This document shows, one piece after another, positions 33,237-45,000 of a stretch of DNA of 64,000 nucleotides; positions within the stretch are counted from its first letter, which is position 1; every line of letters starts with the position of its first letter. This DNA comes from Periplaneta americana (taxonomy: Eukaryota > Arthropoda > Insecta > Blattodea > Blattidae). Below the pieces are notes generated by a model. The model ran no database searches and was not told the origin of the DNA. It was given only the letters and a program-made list of their open reading frames with translations. The position numbers were made by a program, and so were the translations under genes. Location of the stretch: assembly GCF_040183065.1 (NCBI RefSeq), contig NC_091120.1, positions 317,501 through 381,500 on the forward strand, in the 5' to 3' direction.

Positions 33237-36224
33237 GATTTCAACTATCCAAATTTTATTTTAATCTTTAAAAGTAATAAAGTGACGTGTTTCAAGAGTA
33301 GCACCTGCTGTGCACGTGATCACTGTTAACAGTTTTAATGATAATATGAGATCATTGTAAGTACAATATTTCATTGTCTTATTAGTGTTGTCAATGAATG
33401 GACAATTGCACTGTAGCCTCATAAAGCCTGGTACAAAAACCGATTATCGTTTAGAAAAATCCTATAAAAAAATCAATCACTATCGCATCTCTATCCCACG
33501 CAAACGATTTTCACGGAAATGATAGCGAAGTCCCCTAGCGGAGAAGCGATTGGCTTACAAGTGAGAGAACGGCACTATCTCGTCTTCTCGGAAGCTGCAC
33601 AGCAACACCCATGTTTGCTTAGCGACGTTCCTGGATAGCAGAACTGATTAGCCATTTCGTAAGCTATAAACAGAAATGTGAATAGAGTGCCAAACTGTAG
33701 CGGAATTTGAGGCTTCGGGAGACATATCGGTGATAATCGAAATCCTTCCGAAATATAGAGAAATTAAAAAAAAAAATTCATGTTAAAGGGTTAAATTTGT
33801 ATATTTTCTCTAAAACTTCCTAAATAAATTTTATTCTAGGGTCTGTAAGTGAAGAAATAGATTCGAATATGCTATTAGGCCTGCATATGTTCCAACTTTA
33901 TAATGATACAAGCAAATTAAAAATGTTCAGTGTGTTGTTACAGAGAGAAGAACAAGTAAAGCAACTTTCTTTCAGACGTGCCTTTATAAAATAAATATGT
34001 TTTAATAAAAACGAAATATGGAGGCATCCTACCAGAAGGGCATATCAACAAATGCAGGGTTATTGGAATACTTTAATGGAACCTATTTATGTTTGAAATC
34101 AATTGTTTGAGAATTACAATGGGCATGAGGAAGGATCAAAGAAAGTGTCTTGTTATGTAGACAATGATAGGAAAAATTATTCCATATTTAAATGGCTCTA
34201 ATGTAGGCTTGCAGTTTTGTTGATACGCCCCTCTGACATGATGCCCTCGATATCATTAGGCCCTACTTACATTTCTGTTCACAAAATACATTTTTATAAG
34301 TATTTTGTCGATAAATATGAAATACATTGAATATAATTTCCAACTTTGATTTTCAAAGTTTATGTCAGAAAGCACAATAAAATATTTTTCTATTATTCCT
34401 AAACACATTTCTTCAGTGCCGACAACCGTAGCGGAATGTAGCGGAGTTTTGGCATCTCCGTAGCGGATTTCGTGTTTTTGGAGTTGGGTACGCTGTAGAT
34501 TGCAGTAGTTGGGAGATCTGGCAAGATGTTAAATACACTACTCCTGCTACTAATGCTACTGCTACAACCAGTGGCGCACCTACTGGGGACTAAGGGGGCT
34601 CCAACCCCTTCACAAACAAGCAAAGAAAGAAAAGGAACGGAAATAAGAAAACTATTTAATGCAATGAAGCGTCTGTATCTGTTATTGGCATGGTATTAAA
34701 ATCCTCCCTAAAGTACCTTAATTTCGAGTTAATTTTGCATATTATAATAAAATATATATCTTTTTACTTATTCTGTTTCACCACTGATCACATAGATCTG
34801 TGTCTATGAAACGGCACCATAAGATTAATTAAAATTTGACTTCAGAAACAAAAGCATTGACTACCTGCGATAACATTAAAATGGAGAGCATTTGTTACAA
34901 GCAATGATTTGAAATTGAGCAAGAGGTTCCTCTGCGACGTGGTGCAAAGCGGTGATCTTGTAATCTTTCACTCAGGTCGAATTTAGTATTCCTTGTAAGT
35001 GGTGACGAGAAATAATTAAAACACAAACATAACCTATATGCTTACCTAGTTGATGGCGGTGGTGGTAGCTGATAATATTTAAAATTATTTTTTTCATAGC
35101 TTTTAGGTTCCTTTTAAAAAAATAGCATAAAAATAGCTTCCCATTATTTCGAGTAGCCCAAACAGTCGAAATAGCCCACTGTAAAAATCAGCAGCCAATT
35201 AAAATTGCAAGTACCCTAATTCGCCACTTTTTGTCTAATCTGCTAATCCTGAACCAACACGATTCTCTTGTCTCGATGACAAGAACAGCGCCAGAATCCA
35301 GATGTATGGTGCACTTTCTCCCCGACAACACATATGAATTGTTTCTCTTAACATGCAACTTCGAGGAGGTTATCATTAGTGCAAATTATATTCAACAAGA
35401 TTGAAAAAAAATTTAAACTATGGAAATATGTAAATAACAGTAACAGAAACAGAGAAAGGACTCTACTAACATCCCAGCGTGCTGGACTAGGTACTGGAAA
35501 TGCGGTAACAATGAATGGGCTTAACCAACATCCCTATGTGCTAGGCTAGGTAGTGGTAATGCAGAATTTCTTGTAACTTCGAAACGTTGAGATACATGGC
35601 AAACAAAAATATTTATCCCTCGTCATCGGTTGCACATGAATAGCTAAGGTCTACTGACCCGCTGAATCCGTCGTTTTTGAAAACGTTGGTACCTGTATGC
35701 TAGTTACTTAAAGGAAACAAATTTGTGGATGAATGTGGACTAGAAAAAGAGAGAGAAATTTAATTTCACTAACTTTTATTACAAATGTATATAAGAGGCC
35801 CTGCAGCGTTCGGACAAAGACATGGTAACTGCCCGGGTAGCCAACTTGCTTTGAAGCTGCTTTTTTCCCCTCTCACAATTTCTTATAGTCAGGAAAAACA
35901 ATCATCCAGAATTGAGGCAGTGTACATTTAAATAATATTTTCAAAGAATCGTCACAAATTACAATCATACTTCAGACCTTTCACATTGCATTAGACCTAT
36001 TGGTGTGATTTTCTTATGAATTTTATAAAGCTCCCCCCCCCCCAGAGGGTTATTTTAGTTTTAATACCTTTTGTACGATAATCTTCGACAGAAAACTATA
36101 ATTTCAGTATCATGTTACCACAATATCGCTCAGCACCTGGCAACCCTGTGTATAGCTCTCTTTTTTTTCTGTCTCTTTTACGGAGAACGGACCCGAGGCT
36201 TATTGTGCTTAACATTCCTATTCT
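33237..36224. other. Intergenic, no recognisable gene
   Basis: Short frames only. A two-copy imperfect tandem of about 60 bases (CATCCCAGCGTGCTGGACTA / CATCCCTATGTGCTAGGCTA) occurs at 35,470-35,570. CAGTGGCGCACCTAC at 34,570 looks like a possible hAT end. Confidence 0.45.
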
Positions 36225-36480
36225 GTGAATGATTGGGTAGCCGAACGGCCACACTCTTATACAAATACGGCACGCCACACCGTGAATATAACCCTGGCTA
36301 CGGCATGGATGATGATTATATGTGGATTAATGATGGCGAAATGAGTCCGAGGTTGAGTGCCCAACAATTCTGCTTCAGTTGGTTGAAGGAAAACCCCAAC
36401 CAGGTAATTTGTCTCAACCAGGATTAGAACCCGGACTCGCTCGTTTCACAGTCAAATGTGCAAACCTTACTTCACAGCGG
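36225..36480 (-). mobile_element. SINE, family D (family A-related)
   Basis: On the minus strand a tRNA-like head (GTGAAGTAAGGTTTGCACAT, B box GGGTTCTAATCC) precedes TTACCTGGTTGGGGTTTTCC and a body with CGGACTCATTTCGCCATCAT. Confidence 0.68.
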
Positions 36481-37199
36481 CAGTAGCTATCCTTAAGTGA
36501 GACGTGGATGATCTGAGAAGTACAGATTGCATCACTGAGATGTTGCCTGCTTCAGATTCAAGGAGAAAGGTGAGACGTATCTACTACAGAGTTGAGTGTA
36601 AACATCGTATTGTCTGTTCTATCTTATCTGTTACCCACTTCAGGAGGAGAACATACTCGTAATTGTATTTCAAATGAATATAGACATTAAAATTCGCAGA
36701 AGCTACAGTACGTGCCTTCGGGAAAATCCTATGTGGCAGTGCACCGTGTCACGTGACATCTGAATCATCAGAGAAGGCAAAGAAAGGGGAATCACGCCAC
36801 TTATCGGCAACTGTTAATATGAAATCCTTTAGTTATGATTACCGATTACAAAAAAATGTCTTGGCGGAGATTTTAATTCTTGCATGCGGTTCCAAATCAA
36901 ACTTTTTTTTCTGTAGTTGTGTTTTGCAAAAACATCTACATATGTAATGTAGGATCTAATGGAACTTGTAATAGTCGTTCAGAAAATCCACTCTTAGAAA
37001 GCCATTCTTTCCTAAATTTATGTCGAAACGGTGGTTTCGGCTTTATGAAGAACTCCACTGAACTTCTTTTTTACTATTGCACACAGTCTTGCCAACTCGA
37101 AATTTCGGAAGTCACTGTAGCTAATCTTGTTCAAAATTAGCTAGCTGACTCCTAAAATCGCCAGATTTTAATTTCACATTCACTCTTATATGAATGAGG

Positions 37200-37531
37200 T
37201 AATATCCATTGTTTCAGTGATGGTACAATTTAAATATTGCAAAACGAGTATGAAATTTGGAGCGCGAGAGCACAGGCTCTTCCCGCAAGTGTGTTACACG
37301 CTATTTTTTGTACGAACAATTTCTTGTCATTGGAACTCCCTATGACATTTACTAATTTCAAAACCCTGTTGTCAAATAGACTGCTTAGACTGTGAGCTTT
37401 CCTAAAATATAATTTTTTTCTAATATAGGATTTTTATTTTTAACATAAATTTTCTTTATTATTTTAACATCGATTCACATTACTACAATTTTTTTTATTT
37501 TTAAAATTATATGTAATTAAACTTGATTTAA

Positions 37532-37580
<49 letters not shown>

Positions 37581-37690
37581 TGTATATTGTTCCTGTATTT
37601 CTGTCATTTTTACATTTTCTATTTTTCTAATACTGGTTGAGTGGAAGAAAAGGCTTTAAGGCCTTAACTCTGCCAGTAGAAATAAATCTA
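37200..37690 (+). pseudogene. LINE C-terminus and 3' end
   Basis: The plus frame FFVRTISCHWNSLPMTFTN then FKTLLSNRLLRL-stop has the classic WNSLP...FK..L ending of non-LTR reverse transcriptases. It is followed by an (ATT)n tract and the 3' end GGTTGAGTGGAAGAAAAGGC / TTTAAGGCCTTAACTCTGCC. Confidence 0.65.
37531..37577. repeat. (ATT)n microsatellite
   Basis: Lies between the LINE C-terminus and its conserved 3' end at 37.6 kb. Confidence 0.95.
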
Positions 37691-39236
37691 CTAGTACTGC
37701 TGCTGCTACTCTTTTAATGTGCAAAACTAGAGCCACCTTCAGTTACAAGCCGGAGCATTGGTACGTTTGGCAAAGCTGAGCGGAGGCGAAATAGAGAACG
37801 AGGTTTAACATTATAGTGCTTAGGTTTCGTTCTCACTGTACATTTTGGACTTTAATTTATACAAACGTAAGTGGATATGATCAACATTCAGAGTATTGAT
37901 GTACGTAATTTATTACGCAATCCGAAATGGTATTTTATTCGAGTTTCGGAATACCGTGTACATGTAAAGACTGTGCCACTTAAAATAATTTAAACAATTA
38001 AAAGCATACGTGTTTTTTATTGATGGTACAAGGCTAAATAAAAAAATACATAAATAAATGTTACTTGTACCAAAAATAAATAATTAAGTAATGCAATAAC
38101 GCAGTACCCTATGCCAATCAATTCGCAAATATACAGTATATATAGTCTATAGGAAGTAAATTAACAATGTCTTGCCGCTTTATGGTGTTTTACCTCTGAC
38201 ATGAAAGATCTAGCGTATCGTATGCATTTTAATCTCATTCGATCATCTGTCTTGCTTTTCTATAAATATTTCAGATGCCTAGGAGGTCAGTTTTGGTTTG
38301 AACCTGGCCAGTCAGCAAAACAATACTGTTTTTCTGAATTATTTATTATAAACTTTTTTCAAATAAATAAGACAAGAATTTAAACTGTGTAAAAAAATAA
38401 AAATATAAACAAAGGATCGACATATTATAATAAAGTATGAGATTGTAAATACAGTTACGCCAAGTCTAAAGTACAGGAACATAAGTGCCTTTAACAGAAT
38501 ATGTAACAAAACACACCTATCTATTAAGTATGTGCCAGTTAGCATAATGTCAGTGACCTTTAAACCAAGTAAATACAAAATGAAAAGAAACATGTTTATA
38601 ACTAATTACAAAAAAAAAATAATAATAATAAACAAACCTTGAAACCAACAGAATGAGAGAGTGCATCTACAGACTATGGATGGTTTTGATATACAGCATG
38701 CATTCAACAAGCTGCAACATTTATGGGATCACAAAATAGGTGTTTGTAATGACTGAGCAACTTTATTGGTACATACAGCAGGCGAGATCCTACAACTTGG
38801 CTGGAGCAACATTTCTGCTAGATCATAAACCACAAGTAAGACTATGAAAGTGTACTTTATAAAATATTTAATATCTGGAAGAACTGTCAATCACTTTGTC
38901 ATTATTAACCGTACAAATTGCCAAAGACTGCAACCATTTTATTTTCATTTATTGTCTTGCATTTATCGCCAATACGCAATTAGTTTATAATACATCAACA
39001 TTGAACGTTTGGTTGACCACGAACATAATTTCATCGATACACACTTATGTTATAACATTCATTTACATTGAAAATCGACATTAACACAAACACATGCTTT
39101 TGCATTGTAGGCCTCCGCTTGACACTTATTTACAATGTTGTCGACCTAAGGCTCCGGCTTGCTATGTGGATGGGTCCGGCAAAACTGACCCTTGCTTATT
39201 GTTACTACACTGGATTCACAAAATAAATTGCATCAC

Positions 39237-39237
39237 C

Positions 39238-39291
<54 letters not shown>

Positions 39292-39352
39292 GTTTATTTA
39301 ACCTGGAAGAGTTAAGGCCATATGACCTTCTCTAACACTCAACCAGGAAGTG
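39237..39352 (-). mobile_element. LINE 3' end with (AAT)n tail
   Basis: On the minus strand CCTGGTTGAGTGTTAGAGAA and GGCCTTAACTCTTCCAGGTT precede a (TTA)n tail of about 50 bases. Same 3' end as at 37.6 kb, in inverted orientation. Confidence 0.6.
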
Positions 39353-39727
39353 ATTATAGTTAGAAACACACACTTGCAAAGTGTAGGTATATTCCTGCTT
39401 GATTCTGTTTCCTGCAATATGTCTTTGTTCTATTTGAATATGCCAAAGAGGTTTAACATTGCCATGTGTGAAAACAGTGCAGAGCTGACATAATCAGGCG
39501 GCTATGTTTAGAAATTAGTAGGCTTTGACAAATTGTAAAACAGTAGATCATCATTTTCGGTTGCTAAGTCAACGCCTGATAGTCTCTTTTTCCACATGTT
39601 ATCAAAGCCTGCTAATTTCTAAACCTGACCAACTGATTATTTTATTTTATTTTTTTTTGTTTTTTTTTTTTGTTTGTTTGTTGGTAACTCTATAGCATCT
39701 ATTAGATGCTTTATGGTTGTGCTAACA

Positions 39728-39986
39728 GATGGAGTTACTTGTCAACAATGTGACGCTGAAACGTGTGTTCAGGTTACTGCCCAGCGACAGTCCTGATGTA
39801 TTTCTATATTTGTGATGATTGGTTAATTAATATTAACCCGGCACAGTCACAATCATACAAATTTCCAGACTCTAGACACCCAGGGAATTCTTCTTCTTCA
39901 AGAAAAATTTCTCCGAGAGCCGAGCCCGGGAATCGAACCCGAACTTCCTGATCTGTAAGCCAGCATGCTGACCACGGGGGCAGTCT
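39728..39986 (-). mobile_element. SINE, family E
   Basis: On the minus strand CCCGTGGTCAGCATGCTGGC and GGTTCGATTCCCGGGCTCGG form a tRNA-like head, followed by GAAGAAGAATTCCCTGGGTG and a body ending near CAGCGTCACATTGTTG. Distinct from families A-D. Confidence 0.7.
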
Positions 39987-41082
39987 ACTTTATTTTATTT
40001 GTTCATTGTTTTCTTGCACAAGTTTCTTATGGCAATGTTAAATCCCTGTGTACTATTCCCAGAAAAACACAGAGTATGTGTGTCATTAATATGGAAGTTA
40101 TGTGTGTTACTGTAAATAAAATGAATGGTTTGTAGCATACTACCACCTTTGTCGGAATATGAAGCAATATAGCTTGGAGTGCACAGCAAGAGCAAGATGC
40201 TATAAATATTCCGTCAAGTTTAAAATTACCGACGGAACCCTGAGACATGCTGTCTGTGGTACCACATAACACCCGGGGAGGGGAAAAGTGCGTGAACTAT
40301 TCTATAGCTAAACACAGATCTGAGGAGCGGTAAGAATTGAACTGGAGTTCTGCATTTCATTTCATTTTATGTGGTGATTTTAACATATTATCTATATTTA
40401 ATATAAGTGAATCTAGATTATATTAGGTTTACTAATTAGGGATAACAGCGTAATATTTTTTTTAGAGTAGGCTAATTCTTATCGATAAATAGGTTTGTGA
40501 CCTCGATGTTGCATTAAGATTTACACGTAGCCTACATTGAATTGATCCACTATAGTTAAATGGCTGTCGTACGTAGTTTCTGTAAGAGATTGGAGAAGGC
40601 TTAACCCCGAAAGCCTAGATTTGAGTTCAATTTATGCCTCCGTCGCCAGGAAAAGGGGCATTTTGTTTGGTTCTCTCTTAACATTTAAATTTTCCTACCG
40701 TGTGTATTTTGAACCTTGTAAGATACGCTCAAAATTTACCGTGTCCCGACAGAAATTGTATAAAAACAAGGTTAGGTAGTAACATCTGGCACTTCAATCT
40801 GTCGAAATTGATCGGAAAATATAACCGAATGTTAAAGAGACTGTTGTGCTGTCCTTGCATTGTTGGTCCCATTCTTGAGTGACACATTCTTTCGATTTAT
40901 TTTAACGAAAACCAGAGGGCACAGATTGTAAAATGTTGTATTTGATTTTGCAGCTGATTTGGCCAATTCATCAGGCTTTTCGTTTGTCAGAAGGCCTGTA
41001 TGTTATCGAACCTAGGATATATGTGCCTGGGGAAATTGTTAATAGTTAGATTAGATTGTGTATTTGGTGTAATCGTTAGCCT

Positions 41083-41330
41083 AGATCATATATGTAACAG
41101 ATATGTCGAGGTTATAGGCTTTGAGGTTAACAACTTTTGTCAGGTTTACTACGCTGCCATCTAGTTGTTACGTAAGGAGTCACGTCATAATACCCATTTG
41201 AATTGCATTAGCGACTGTGCTGCCATTTCGTGTTCGTTTACGGCGGACGGGTGGCGATCCTGGCGGTTGTTCTCTTCAAAGTGCTGCCGATTTTAACGTA
41301 GCGAGGAGTCATCTGTTACATATATGATCT
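41083..41330. mobile_element. 248-bp MITE with perfect 20-bp inverted ends
   Basis: AGATCATATATGTAACAGAT at 41083-41102 is exactly inverted at 41311-41330. The outer TA pairs fit a TA-target element. The flanks share AGATTAGATTGTGTATTT on both sides, in the same orientation. Confidence 0.7.
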
Positions 41331-41595
41331 AAGTCGTTAGCAAGATTAGATTGTGTATTTGTTGTTCACCGATTTAAATAGTCAGTGGGGAAGTATGTGC
41401 AGATATAAATCATTATCAACTGGGATTTAAACAGCAGCAGCTTAAGAGATTGAAAATAGATCATTGATCACACATTGGACTTTCACCATAATGATGCATT
41501 TCTTGTTTGTGTATCACTACGCCGCCTGTTGAAGTGTACACTTAAAATAAAGCACAAGAATGTACCTAACGTCATTAAGAAACAGTCGGCCTTCT

Positions 41596-41775
41596 GTGCC
41601 CGAGGTTGTGGGTTCGATCCTGGTCCAGGTCGATGGCATTTAAGTGTGCTTAAATGCGACAGGCTCATCAGTAGATTTACTGGCATGTAAAAACTGCTGC
41701 GGGACGAAATTCCGGTACACCGGGGACGCTGATATAACCTAGGCAGTTGCGAGCGTCGTTAAATAAACCGTAATT
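41596..41775 (+). mobile_element. SINE, family B
   Basis: GGTTCGATCC B box is followed by AGGTCGATGGCATTTAAGTG, GCGACAGGCTCATCAGTAGA and the 3' end GCGAGCGTCGTTAAATAAA. Adjacent and similar copy at 42.1 kb. The 5' head is weak. Confidence 0.75.
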
Positions 41776-41954
41776 TAATATTTTAGTAAGATTTATAAAC
41801 CCTTGACTGTGTGATGGGCATTGCAATCTCTGCACGCACCTGGAATATGAAATGAGAAACAGACTGTTTTTTAAAAACCCTGTATTTTAATACGAGTACT
41901 GAGGTATAAACAGAGAGCCAGCCGTGTTGATCCTGCAGCGGCGAGGCTCTGTGC

Positions 41955-42031
41955 TCAGGGCATCGTGGGGGCCTCGCCCTTGAGTTCGCGGAAGTAGCTG
42001 TACACCACCAGCAGCGAGTACACCTGCAGGC
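41955..42031 (-). CDS. Gene 2 coding exon 5 with stop
   Basis: Acceptor GTGTTGCAG precedes 42031. The split codon gives Cys, followed by [16 protein letters not shown] and KGEAPTMP, with stop TGA at 41957-41955. As in gene 1 there is a second AG exactly eight bases into the exon (GCCTGCAG), a tandem-acceptor arrangement. Confidence 0.86.
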
Positions 42032-45000
42032 CTGCAACACGCAAAGCACACCATTACTGTAGCAAGCCTGTGATTTTGACTGGAGGCATCGGTCTGGGGG
42101 ATGCAGTCGGTATAGTGTGCCCGAGGTTTCTGGTTCGATCCCAGCCCAGGTCGATGGCATTTCAGTGTTTAAATGCGACAGGCTTATATCAGTAGATTTA
42201 CTGGCATGTGAAAGAACTCCTGCGGAACAAAATTCAGACACACCGGCGACGCTGATATACCTTCGGCAGTTGCAAGCGACGTTAAATAAAACAATTGAAT
42301 CTTTTAAACTGGAGGCTCGACTTCACTTCCCGAGGAAGCCTAGCTGTAACTTGATCTATCGTAAATGGCGTAAGATACATCCTTCTGTGATGGGAGAAAT
42401 GACAGCACCACTTCGAGAAGCAGAAGTATCGCTTTTCCGTCAACTCTGAAATATGTTCCGTTTTTATTCTTGATTCTGCCCTGTCTCGCGGGTAGTGCGA
42501 AAGGGAGTGCCTACAGCATTCTGAGTCTAACCAGCGGCTTTCTACTTCGAGTTGAGCTCTTGCATTCCTTATACGCGGGTTGCCCAAAAATTAGTCTCTC
42601 ATATTTTTTCTTAGCCAAAGCAATGTGTTAGTAACACGATATTGTGGTACTAATTATTTGAAGTTTCTTGAAGTCTCATACAAATATTTATTTCAATACT
42701 CATAATGAAAGCCTAGCCTATAAAGTCTCTTTGCGATCCTGGAAAATTTACTTCAATGGACTTGGAATATTAGCCATTTCAGGTCTTCCATTAGAGATTA
42801 TTTTTCTGCAGGAAACATTTCACCGAACATATGAAGGCTGGGTCGGCAAGATTCAGAAAAAGCACGTCTGAATTACGCGATAAGTCAGGAATTTAAATTT
42901 GTTTCTAGAAGTGTGATGATGTTCAACGAAAAGATAGCTAGATCAACTGATGCTCCGGCATGAGCGATGCCTCTTGCTAGGGGTGGGTAAACTGTCGGAC
43001 CTGTCCCTGCAGTAGTACATGATTGTGTAACAATTACATAATAATAATTGAGCTAATTATAGGCCTCATTATGAAAAAACTGCTTAAGTTAAAGAGAAGC
43101 TATGTTTATTATTTGTTATATCCTACTATTTTTTAATTAACTGCATTTATTACAGAGGTACATTCTGCAAAATATGCATTTATTTCTCGTTTTCTTGTAT
43201 GAGCGTAACACATTATGTATTACTGAAGAGCAGTTTAATTCATCTTCCAGTGGTAGGCCAATAGAGTTCGTTTTGCTCACTCCTTTTTTTTTACCGCTTC
43301 TACCTGCAGAATAGATTCATTGGGACTCGTGAGCGCTTGGTAGCACGTAGTCTTTTACGTGCTCTGAACTTGACATCCCTGGAGTAGATACTAGTATGTC
43401 CGACATTGTGGCAAACAATACCAAATCTGTTGAATCAAAAACAACTCTGTCCAATACATCATATGAAATTTCTACAATGACAATTGATTTGAATACTTAG
43501 GTTTACTACATTCTGAACAGATTCATTCATTCATAGTGTTCTGCCCAAGGCAGGTCTTTCACTACAAACCCAGTATTCTCCAGTCTTTCCTATTTTCTGC
43601 CTTCCTCTTTGTCTCCTCATATGACCCACATATCTTAATTTCGTCTGTCATCTGATACCTTCTTCTGCAAATTAATATTCATAATTAAGTAATCAGTACA
43701 CAATTTTAACATTGGGAAGATTATAAAATGCATTTTTTGTTCATACCCTAAAATTCGATTTGAAGGACAAAGTCTCTTTTGAATATTTGCTCCTCATACA
43801 GGGACATCATTTTATTTTTACTTCAATTTTTATTGTACCTGCGTTTTTGAATGTACTTCACTCCCACCCCTTCTACCAATGAAGTTCAACCGTCCTCCAC
43901 ACAGATCCAAGACCGCATATACAGTCATAGTAGCCTTACGGTCATAGTAAACAGTACGTTCCAAAAATACGTTCGCGTTTTCCAGTGACTAAGGACTTTC
44001 AATATTGAATCATTTTCGCACAGGTACTGTCGTCCATTTGCCTACGTCGTATCCCGGTTTCCCCCACCTTCTTTTATTCGCCAGCTAGTGGCTGGGCTGT
44101 CTTAGCTCTCTTCTGAGAACATTAATTTCTGCTAGGAATTGGACGTCTGCGTAATGTTATACAACTGTTTAGAATAACTTAAATAAAAGGGCCTCGTTAA
44201 GTAATTAACTGTCACGTGATTTCCTCCCTTTCTATGACCCTACGACATAACCACTTGGACGGACAGTAGATAGCATGTCTGAGTAATTTTATCTTTTCGG
44301 ATCGGGCAGAAGTGAAGATTGAATTTACAGTACGTAAAGTACTCTTTTATAGAGTAGGCACATAATTATTTCAACATGAGTTACTCGTACGAAGGACGAA
44401 ACTGGTAATTGGGATTAAGTACAATAGTGTATAGTGCGATAATATGCACATTAGAACTAAAGCCTGTATCGAAACGAACGGCCACCATTTAAAAAAATGT
44501 GTTTGAATATCCATATTATGATTATTTTTAAATTTAACTTCTTTCTCTATATTGTACGCTAATGTGCTGTAGACAGTATAATATACACTGCATAATGAAT
44601 ACGTCCGCATGGACAGCTCAGTTCGTGAGTAAAAACACTCATTGTTAATACTGTACTGTATTTTGATTAAACAAAAACCTAATGAAAATGATCAAACTCA
44701 AAATCGCGATATTTTCTAGTTTACGTAAATGGATGAACTACTTTTCTTCCCTCCTATACCTAGTAAAGTGATTTGTTTGTATATTACGCCAGTATCATCG
44801 AACTCCAGTTGTGGAAGGAGGTAGCAAACGGCGTTGATCCAGAGGTATAGGCAGGTTAATATTAAAAATGTTAGTAAAAATAAAATGATGTCCCTGTATA
44901 TCTTTTTATACAATTTCCTCATTTTGAAAGATAAATGGCGACTACTCTTGAATAGCTCCACCCTCCTCAACTTACAGCCGTGCACGACGAGCGCCACGAT

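Larger units (their letters stand above)
37691..41047. other. Intergenic, repeats only
   Basis: Apart from the LINE tail at 39.2 kb and SINE family E, the sequence is AT-rich with no supported coding segment. Confidence 0.45.
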
